In this document: in pieces, positions 27,861-35,256 of the stretch | How positions within the stretch are numbered: position 1 is the first letter of the stretch | How the letters are laid out: each line of letters opens with the position of its first letter | From: Cellulophaga algicola DSM 14237 | Lineage (GTDB): Bacteria > Bacteroidota > Bacteroidia > Flavobacteriales > Flavobacteriaceae | Direction of reading: 5' to 3' | Assembly (NCBI RefSeq): GCF_000186265.1 | Contig: NC_014934.1 | Coordinates: forward strand, 4,278,001-4,342,000 | DNA: 64,000 bases | Program-made: the position numbers and the translations under genes | Notes under the pieces: generated by a model | The model's database searches: none | The model's input: the letters and a program-made list of their open reading frames with translations, nothing else | Told to the model about the DNA's origin: nothing

Positions 27861-30800
27861 ATGAAAATCACAACTAAATATATACTAGCCTCAATTGCTC
27901 TACTAGCTTTAATCATAGCCTGTACCAAAGAGGTAGGCTTATACACAGAAGTAGAATTTGAAATTACAGAGGAACATGAGGTTGATGGATTTATTAATAA
28001 TCCATTAGCGACTTTCTTGACGGTGACTCCTGAGGAATTATTAGAAGATCTTAGTTATTCTTTTTCGTATAAAATAAATTCTGGAGCGGGGTATTTTGAA
28101 GCTGTTGACGGAACTATAATTCAAGAAGGAGAAAAAGTTTCTTTTAATCCACTTTCTGCTTCATTAGATTATATTCCAACTTCGATAGGAGATCATTCGG
28201 TAACTTTTACCGCATCAGATACTTTTGGTTTTACAGAAGAAATTACCCTTACCTATACCATTACGAATATTCCAGTTACGTGGACAGCCGAAGGACCTAC
28301 GGGGCCAGTACTACTAGGAAGTTCTCAAAGTATTACAGTGACCTTAGGAAATGAAGCGGCAATAACAGGAGCAACCTACCAAAGAAATTATTCGTTCTCT
28401 GAAGGCTCAGGGAATTTATATACCGCGGCTCCTGAAAGCAATACTATTGCGGTGAATGATTTTGTAAGCATTGCACCAGGAACCTATCAATTAGAATATA
28501 TCTCTAATGAATTAGGGGTTACAACGATTGAGTTCTTATTAAGAGATAGTAACGAACAAGAATTAATAGCTACCGTTAGTTTTGAAGTGGTTGATAAACT
28601 TTCTACTGAAAAAGAAATTACTTCATTTATAGTAAATGGAATAGCAGGGACTATCACAGGAACTACTATCGATGTGGTACTTCCTGAAGGAACTGATTTA
28701 ACAGCCTTAGCTCCTATAATTATACATACTGGAGCAAGTATTTCGCCTGAATCAGAAATAAATCAAGATTTTTCGAATCCTGTAATTTATACCGTTACCG
28801 CTCAAGATGAAACCATACAAGCTTATACTGTGAATTGTAGTAGTAATATTTCTGTAGCTAGTGTAGCGATAGCTCCAAATCCTGTAACTATTAATATAGG
28901 GGAAACAGAAAATTTAAGTGCTGCAACTACTCCTACAAATGCTACCAATCAAAATGTAACATGGAGCTCTAGTGATGATGCTATCGCATCCGTAAGTGCT
29001 ACGGGTATAGTAACAGGAAATGCAATAGGAACTGCAACTATTACAGTAACTACGGAAGATGGCGGATTTACAGCTACTTCGGCTATAACCGTTCAAGCGG
29101 CAACCTTTGCTGTTACGGGAATAACGGTTGATCCAACAGCGATAACCATCACGAATGGAAGTACCACAACATTAAATGAAACTATTGCTCCTGCTAATGC
29201 AACGAATCAAAATGTAACATGGAGCTCTAGTGATGATGCTATTGCATCCGTAAGTGCTACGGGTGTGGTAACAGGAAATGCCATAGGAACTGCAACTATT
29301 ACAGTAACTTCGGAAGATGGCGACTTTACAGCAACCTCTACCATAACCGTTCAAGCGGCAACTTTTGCTGTAACAGGCATAACGGTTGATCCAACAGCGA
29401 TAACCATTACGAATGGCAGTACCACAACATTAAATGAAACTATCGCTCCTGCTAATGCAACGAATCAAAATGTAACATGGTCTTCTAGTGATGATGCTAT
29501 TGCATCCGTGAGTGCTACGGGTGTAGTAACAGGAAACGCCATAGGAACTGCAACAATCACAGTAGCTACGGAAGATGGAGGATTTACGGCAACCTCTACC
29601 ATAACCGTTCAAGCGGCAACTTTTGCTGTTACGGGAATAACGGTTGATCCAACAGCGATAACCATTACGAATGGAAGTACCACAACATTAAATGAAACTA
29701 TTGCTCCTGCTAATGCTACCAATCAAAATGTGACATGGAGCTCTAGTGATGATGCTATTGCATCCGTGAGTGCTACGGGTGTAGTAACAGGAAATGCAAT
29801 AGGAACTGCAACAATCACAGTAACCACTGAAGATGGAGGATTTACGGCAACCTCTACCATAACCGTTCAAGCGGCAACTTTTGCTGTTACGGGAATAACG
29901 GTTGATCCAACAGCGATCACCATTACCAATGGAAGTACCACAACATTAAATGAAACTATTGCTCCTGCTAATGCAACGAATCAAAATGTAACTTGGAGTT
30001 CTGATAATACTAGTGTGGCTACTGTCAATACTAGTGGATTAGTAACTAGTGTAGGTGTTGGAGAAGCCAAAATTACAGTAACCACGGAAGATGGCGGATT
30101 TACAGCTACTTCGGCTATAACCGTTCAAACGGCAACCTTTGCTGTTACGGGAATAACGGTTGATCCAACAGCGATAACCATTACGAATGGAAGCACCACA
30201 ACATTAACGGAAACTATTGCTCCTGCTAATGCAACGAATCAAAATGTAACATGGAGTTCGGATAATACTAGCGTGGCTACTGTCAATGCTAGTGGATTAG
30301 TAACTAGTGTAGGAGTAGGAGAAGCCAAAATTACAGTAACCACTGAAGATGGTGGATTTACAGCAACTTCTTTAGTAACTGTAGAAGCTGCTGCTATAGC
30401 TGTGACAAGTGTTTCTATTTCTCCAACATCAATCACCATTACAAATGGAAGTACCACAACATTAACAGGAACTATTGCTCCTGCTAATGCAACGAACCAA
30501 AATGTAACTTGGAGTTCTGATAATACTAGTGTGGCTACTGTGAATACTAGCGGAGTAGTTACTAGCGTAGGTGTTGGAGAAGCCAAAATTACGGTAACCA
30601 CTCAAGATGGCGGATTTACAGCTACTTCTTTAGTAACTGTAGAAGATGATTCTATAGCTGTAACTAGTGTTTCTATTTCTCCAACAGCGATAACCATTAC
30701 AAATGGAAGTACCACTACATTAACAGGAACTATTGCTCCTACTAATGCAACGAATCAAAATGTGACTTGGTCTTCTAGTAACACATCCTTAGCAACAGTG

Positions 30801-32348
30801 AATGCCACAGGCCTGGTGACAGGAGTAGGTGTGGGATCCGCTATTATTACAATTACTACTGAAGATGGTAATTTTTTCGCCAATTCTTTAATTACTGTAA
30901 ATACTCCTCCTATTCCCGTAACAAGTGTTAGTGTTGATCCATTATCGATAATGATAACAGAAGGAAATACAACAATGTTAAACGAAATTATTTTACCTGC
31001 AAATGCTACTGATAAAGATGTAACTTGGAGTTCAGATGATATAACTGTAGCAATTGTTGATGCAAGCGGCGTAGTAACTGGAGTTGGAGTTGGAACAGCA
31101 ATTATTACGGTAACTACAGATGATGGAAATAAAACAGCTACGTCAAACATAACCGTGGAGGCTATTACTGTAACATTACCAAATGTTACAGTTGGTATAA
31201 ATCAGATAATTACATTACCTACAAACTCAGTCACGTTAACAGGATCTGCTACCGATTCGGATGGAATAGCTACTTACACATGGACTAAGATAAGTGGAGG
31301 CGGATCTACAATTGTTACGCCAACTGCAGCGTCAACTTTAGTTACAGGTTTGCTGGAAGGGACTTATATCTTTAGACTTACAGCAACCGATAATTTAGGA
31401 AGTGAAAACTTCGCAGAAGTAGAAGTTATTGTTAATCCTGCGCCTATAACTTTACCAACCGTTAATGCTGGTTCAAATCAAACAATTACATTACCAACAA
31501 ACTCAGTGATGTTGGCAGGATCTGCTACTGATGCAGATGGAATATCAACTTACGCTTGGACTAAAATAAATGGAGGTATAGCTACAATTGTAACACCTTC
31601 TGATGCATCAACTTCAATAACGAGTTTGGTTGCAGGTGCTTATATCTTTAGACTTACAGCAACCGATAATTTAGGAAGTGAAAACTTCGCAGAAGTAGAA
31701 GTTATTGTTAATCCTGCACCAATAACTTTACCAACTGTTAATGCTGGTTCAAATCAAACAATTACACTACCAACAAATTCTGTGATGTTGGTAGGATCTG
31801 CTACTGATGCAGACGGAATATCAACTTACGCTTGGACTAAAATAAGTGGAGGTATAGCTACAATTGTAACACCTTCTGCTGAATCAACTTCAATAACGGG
31901 TTTGATTGCAGGCACCTATACATTTAGACTTACAGCAACTGATAATTTAGGTAGTCAAAATTTTGCTGAAGTGGATGTAATTGTTAAACCACAACCGGCA
32001 CCCTCAGTTACATTTGATCCAACAACGGGTGTTTATACTGCACCTGCTGGATCGACGGTTACTGTAAATTTGACAACACAGGGTGTGGGCAAAGGCAATG
32101 CATGGGTTAATATAGTAGAGATTAGTTCAAATATTAATACAAGCTGGAATGGCTTAGAAGATGAAATGTTTCTAGAAAGTGATACAGATTCTTTCATTAT
32201 GCCTGCTTCTGGTGTTGTAACTTTTGAAGGAAATCATTTTGATACATTTAATCTTTCATTTGGTTCTTCCTCTGTTGAAATTTTTAATAATCAAGGAGGA
32301 CCAGCAATTGGTTTCAATATGGACCGCAATATTGCAATGCCTCAATAA
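27861..32348 (+). CDS. TraQ-anchored repeat lipoprotein 4, giant Big_2 stalk
   Basis: At 1495 aa this is the largest paralogue. It has lipobox LIIAC (Cys 21), a TraQ-like pair (25-247) of a second subtype shared with paralogue 5 (EITEEHEVDGFINNPLATF), and one DUF5018 repeat (about 250-328). Nine Big_2 bacterial Ig-like repeats of exactly 86 aa each follow (330-1103, core NATNQNVTWSS and GTATITVTTEDGGFTATS), then three REJ/PKD-like units of 92 aa (1104-1379, ATDNLGSENFAEVEVIV). A tip (1380-1495, ending NIAMPQ) is homologous to that of paralogue 1. Big_2 domains are common in intimin/invasin-like adhesins, so an adhesive fibre is likely. The ligand is unknown. Confidence 0.85.
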   Translation: MKITTKYILASIALLALIIACTKEVGLYTEVEFEITEEHEVDGFINNPLATFLTVTPEELLEDLSYSFSYKINSGAGYFEAVDGTIIQEGEKVSFNPLSASLDYIPTSIGDHSVTFTASDTFGFTEEITLTYTITNIPVTWTAEGPTGPVLLGSSQSITVTLGNEAAITGATYQRNYSFSEGSGNLYTAAPESNTIAVNDFVSIAPGTYQLEYISNELGVTTIEFLLRDSNEQELIATVSFEVVDKLSTEKEITSFIVNGIAGTITGTTIDVVLPEGTDLTALAPIIIHTGASISPESEINQDFSNPVIYTVTAQDETIQAYTVNCSSNISVASVAIAPNPVTINIGETENLSAATTPTNATNQNVTWSSSDDAIASVSATGIVTGNAIGTATITVTTEDGGFTATSAITVQAATFAVTGITVDPTAITITNGSTTTLNETIAPANATNQNVTWSSSDDAIASVSATGVVTGNAIGTATITVTSEDGDFTATSTITVQAATFAVTGITVDPTAITITNGSTTTLNETIAPANATNQNVTWSSSDDAIASVSATGVVTGNAIGTATITVATEDGGFTATSTITVQAATFAVTGITVDPTAITITNGSTTTLNETIAPANATNQNVTWSSSDDAIASVSATGVVTGNAIGTATITVTTEDGGFTATSTITVQAATFAVTGITVDPTAITITNGSTTTLNETIAPANATNQNVTWSSDNTSVATVNTSGLVTSVGVGEAKITVTTEDGGFTATSAITVQTATFAVTGITVDPTAITITNGSTTTLTETIAPANATNQNVTWSSDNTSVATVNASGLVTSVGVGEAKITVTTEDGGFTATSLVTVEAAAIAVTSVSISPTSITITNGSTTTLTGTIAPANATNQNVTWSSDNTSVATVNTSGVVTSVGVGEAKITVTTQDGGFTATSLVTVEDDSIAVTSVSISPTAITITNGSTTTLTGTIAPTNATNQNVTWSSSNTSLATVNATGLVTGVGVGSAIITITTEDGNFFANSLITVNTPPIPVTSVSVDPLSIMITEGNTTMLNEIILPANATDKDVTWSSDDITVAIVDASGVVTGVGVGTAIITVTTDDGNKTATSNITVEAITVTLPNVTVGINQIITLPTNSVTLTGSATDSDGIATYTWTKISGGGSTIVTPTAASTLVTGLLEGTYIFRLTATDNLGSENFAEVEVIVNPAPITLPTVNAGSNQTITLPTNSVMLAGSATDADGISTYAWTKINGGIATIVTPSDASTSITSLVAGAYIFRLTATDNLGSENFAEVEVIVNPAPITLPTVNAGSNQTITLPTNSVMLVGSATDADGISTYAWTKISGGIATIVTPSAESTSITGLIAGTYTFRLTATDNLGSQNFAEVDVIVKPQPAPSVTFDPTTGVYTAPAGSTVTVNLTTQGVGKGNAWVNIVEISSNINTSWNGLEDEMFLESDTDSFIMPASGVVTFEGNHFDTFNLSFGSSSVEIFNNQGGPAIGFNMDRNIAMPQ
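27921..28835 (+). repeat. 915-bp anchor segment, copy A (partner 32638-33552)
   Basis: From the lipobox Cys codon to the end of the DUF5018 unit this segment aligns with 32638-33552 without any insertion or deletion (constant offset of 4717), with only scattered substitutions, mostly synonymous. The similarity ends sharply where the stalks begin (AYTVN followed by different sequence). It is a recent duplication or a gene-conversion tract. Confidence 0.85.
28848..31169 (+). repeat. Nine tandem 258-bp coding repeats (Big_2 array)
   Basis: Nine units begin at 28848, 29106, 29364, 29622, 29880, 30138, 30396, 30654 and 30912. All are exactly 258 bp. Units 2-4 are almost identical at DNA level (each begins with codons for FAVTGITVDPTAITITNGS), and units become more divergent toward both ends. 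This pattern is expected from unequal crossing-over in the centre of the array. Confidence 0.92.
31170..31997 (+). repeat. Three tandem 276-bp coding repeats (REJ/PKD-like)
   Basis: Three 276-bp units starting at 31170, 31446 and 31722 directly follow the Big_2 array. Units 2 and 3 are nearly identical. A homologous single unit occurs in paralogue 1 at about 21535-21800, so the module has moved between genes. Confidence 0.88.
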
Positions 32349-32370
32349 TAATAATAATAATAATAATAAT
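32344..32370 (+). repeat. AAT trinucleotide microsatellite at a stop codon
   Basis: Nine AAT repeats begin inside the last sense codon of lipoprotein 4 and include its TAA stop, followed by more in-frame TAA codons. Length changes would therefore not alter the protein end, and only the spacing to the next gene would change. The remaining gap to 32577 is AT-rich and shows no gene or clear terminator. Confidence 0.85.
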
Positions 32371-32577
32371 ACATTTTTAAAGCTACTATTGATGTTCTAA
32401 TAAAGATATTAAACTCTTAGAATTTCAGTTAGAAACAATAAAATCATTAAGACTGATATTTAAAGTTTATCTGGGAATAATAAACTGGTTAGAATATGAG
32501 GTATTTTTTATATTTATAAAGTGTAAAGAAGAATAATTGAGATTTCGAGCATTAATCTCTAATTTGATAAATTAGGT

Positions 32578-35256
32578 ATGAAAAATTTTAAAACTTTAGG
32601 GATATCTCTCATTTTAATACTGACTATAATAATAGCCTGTACCAAAGAAGTAGGCTTATACACTGAAGTAGAATTTGAAATTACAGAGGAACATGAGGTT
32701 GATGGATTTATTAATAATCCATTAGCGACTTTCTTGATAGTTACTCCTGAGGAACTATTAGAAGATCTTAGTTATTCTTTTTCGTATAAAATAAATTCTG
32801 GAGCGGGGTATTTTGAAGCTGTTGACGGAACTATAATTCAAGAAGGAGAAAAAGCTTCTTTTAATCCACTATCTGCTTCATTAGATTATATTCCAACTTC
32901 GATAGGAGATCATTCGGTAACTTTTACCGCATCAGATACTTTTGGTTTTACAGAAGAAATTACCCTTACCTATACCATTACGAATATTCCAGTTACGTGG
33001 ACAGCCGAAGGACCTACGGGGCCAGTACTACTAGGAAGTTCTCAAAGTATTACGCTGACCTTAGGAAATGAAGCGGCAATAACAGGAGCAACCTATCAAA
33101 GAAATTATTCGTTCTCTGAAGGCTCAGGGAATTTATATACCGCGGCTCCTGAAAGCAATACTATTGCGGTGAATGATTTTGTAAGCATTGTACCAGGAAC
33201 CTATCAATTAGAATATATCTCTAATGAATTAGGCATTACCACTATTGAGTTTTTACTTAGAGATAGTAATGAACAAGAATTAATAGCTACCGTTACTTTT
33301 GAAGTGGTTGATGAACTTTCTACTGAAAAAGAAATTACTTCATTTATAGTAAATGGAATAGCAGGGACTATTACAGGAACTACTATCGATGTGGTACTTC
33401 CTGAAGGAACTGATTTAACAGCTTTAGCACCCGTAATTATACATACAGGAGCAAGTATTTCGCCCGAATCAGAAATAAATCAAGATTTTTCGAATCCTGT
33501 AATTTATACGGTTACCGCTCAAGATGAAACTATACAAGCTTATACGGTAAATGTAACAGTTCCTTCCGCGAATCAAGCTCCAACAGCAATAGCAACTTCA
33601 GATGTAACTTCTGGCGTTCCTTCCTTAGACGTGCAATTTACAGGAGATACTTCTACTGATCCAGATGCTGGAGATGTATTAACGTATGCTTGGAATTTTG
33701 GAGATGGAAGCACAGCAACAACTGCTAATCCTTCTCACACTTTTACAACCGCAGGAACGTACACGGTAACACTTACTGTTACGGATGATAGAACTCCAGC
33801 TCTCAACAGTACGGATACGATCACGATAATAGTAACAGATGCCAATCAAGCACCAACGGCAATAGCGACTTCTGATGTCACTTCTGGAGAAGTTTCTTTA
33901 GACGTACAATTTACAGGAGATACTTCTACTGACCCAGATACAGGAGATACATTAACCTATGCTTGGAATTTTGGAGATGGAACCACAGCAACAACTGCTA
34001 ATCCTTCTCATACCTTTACAACCGCAGGAACGTACACGGTAACACTTACCGTTACCGATGATGGAACACCGGCTTTGTCTAGTTCAGAGGTTACAATAAC
34101 AATAACCGTAAATGCTCCTGCCAATCAAACACCAACCGCTATAGCCACTTCAGATGTAACTTCTGGCGTTCCTTCCTTAGACGTGCAATTTACAGGAGAT
34201 ACTTCTTCTGATCCAGACACTGGAGATACATTAACATATGCTTGGAATTTTGGAGACGGAACCACAGCAACAACTGCTAATCCTTCTCATACCTTTACTA
34301 CAGTTGGAACGTATACTGTTACACTTACCGTTACCGATAATGGAACACCGGCTTTATCAAGTTCGGAGGTTACAATAACAATAACCGTAAATGCTCCTGC
34401 CAATCAAGCACCAACAGCCGTGGCAGATAATTATTCAGTCATAAAAGGAACTAATAACAATCTATTTAATGTTATTGCAAACGACTCTGACCCAGATGGG
34501 GATACGCTTACGGTTACTCTTGAACTCTTTCCTCTTAACGGTACAGCAACGATGTCAGGTAATCAGGTAAGTTATAGCCCAAATATAAATTTTGTTGGAA
34601 CGGATCAAATTGGATACCAAATAAGTGATGGTAATGGTGGAATGGCTAGCGGATCAATTACTGTAACCGTAACAGGTCCTACTAACCAGGCACCAACAGC
34701 AGTTGCCACAGGGCCAACAGCCACAATTACAGGAGTTGTTGAAAATTTTTATGCAGATTCATCATCAGATCCTGACGGGGACAATTTAACTTATTTGTGG
34801 GATTTTGGAGATACAACCACTTCAAATTTAATAAATCCAACACATAGTTATACAACGGTAGGAACCTATACGGTTACCTTAACTGTTACCGATAATGGTT
34901 CTCCCGTTCTTAGTGATTCTGAAGTAATTTTGATTAATGTTACGGGAGCTACACCAACAGCCACATTTAGTAATTCACAAATAGTCACCGATGCAAATCC
35001 ATCAACACAAGGAATACTAACTATTAATAATGGAAATATATCTTTTACTATTAATATTTTTGGTGGCACAGGATCGGGAGGAGTTAGTTTAATATTTACA
35101 ATTCTGGGTGTTGATACATGGAATGTATATGCTGATCAAGGAGATGTAAATAATTCAATTACAGATTTGATACCACCAGGTACTTACAATTACTATATTG
35201 ACATATTTACAGTAGCTGGAGGAAGTGATAGTTCTGGATCAGTAATAGCTAACTAA
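32578..35256 (+). CDS. TraQ-anchored repeat lipoprotein 5 (PKD stalk)
   Basis: This 892-aa paralogue has lipobox IIIAC (Cys 21) and an anchor (25-247) plus one DUF5018 repeat almost identical to paralogue 4. It then switches to three PKD domains (332-608, YAWNFGDGTTAT and TYTVTLTVTD cores), a cadherin-like unit (about 609-700, NVIANDSDPDGD), a fourth PKD (about 703-795, YLWDFGDTT) and a unique tip ending GSVIAN. A 229-base gap separates it from paralogue 4, wider than other gaps in the operon, so it may have its own promoter. Its last 8 bases overlap the end of recG on the other strand. Confidence 0.82.
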   Translation: MKNFKTLGISLILILTIIIACTKEVGLYTEVEFEITEEHEVDGFINNPLATFLIVTPEELLEDLSYSFSYKINSGAGYFEAVDGTIIQEGEKASFNPLSASLDYIPTSIGDHSVTFTASDTFGFTEEITLTYTITNIPVTWTAEGPTGPVLLGSSQSITLTLGNEAAITGATYQRNYSFSEGSGNLYTAAPESNTIAVNDFVSIVPGTYQLEYISNELGITTIEFLLRDSNEQELIATVTFEVVDELSTEKEITSFIVNGIAGTITGTTIDVVLPEGTDLTALAPVIIHTGASISPESEINQDFSNPVIYTVTAQDETIQAYTVNVTVPSANQAPTAIATSDVTSGVPSLDVQFTGDTSTDPDAGDVLTYAWNFGDGSTATTANPSHTFTTAGTYTVTLTVTDDRTPALNSTDTITIIVTDANQAPTAIATSDVTSGEVSLDVQFTGDTSTDPDTGDTLTYAWNFGDGTTATTANPSHTFTTAGTYTVTLTVTDDGTPALSSSEVTITITVNAPANQTPTAIATSDVTSGVPSLDVQFTGDTSSDPDTGDTLTYAWNFGDGTTATTANPSHTFTTVGTYTVTLTVTDNGTPALSSSEVTITITVNAPANQAPTAVADNYSVIKGTNNNLFNVIANDSDPDGDTLTVTLELFPLNGTATMSGNQVSYSPNINFVGTDQIGYQISDGNGGMASGSITVTVTGPTNQAPTAVATGPTATITGVVENFYADSSSDPDGDNLTYLWDFGDTTTSNLINPTHSYTTVGTYTVTLTVTDNGSPVLSDSEVILINVTGATPTATFSNSQIVTDANPSTQGILTINNGNISFTINIFGGTGSGGVSLIFTILGVDTWNVYADQGDVNNSITDLIPPGTYNYYIDIFTVAGGSDSSGSVIAN
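32638..33552 (+). repeat. 915-bp anchor segment, copy B (partner 27921-28835)
   Basis: This is the second copy of the anchor segment, aligned without gaps to 27921-28835. Differences seen include a few codons in the first 150 bases (LTVTPEE versus LIVTPEE) and isolated changes after that. Confidence 0.85.
33571..34401 (+). repeat. Three tandem PKD-coding repeats, about 273-279 bp
   Basis: Units start at 33571, 33844 and 34123, each beginning with codons for NQxPTAIATSDVTSG. Long stretches are identical between units 1 and 3, for example the codons for GVPSLDVQFTGDTS, consistent with recent duplication or conversion. Confidence 0.85.

Noticed and set aside
28848-31169. Regular 258-bp periodicity that could suggest a CRISPR array or satellite DNA
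   Set aside because: The period is a multiple of three, the frame is open throughout, and the units encode Big_2 Ig-like domains. There are no short repeats with unique spacers and no cas genes.
19799-35256. Type IX secretion cargo adhesins
   Set aside because: The proteins have lipoboxes instead of simple signal peptides, and none ends in a recognisable T9SS C-terminal sorting domain with a basic tail.
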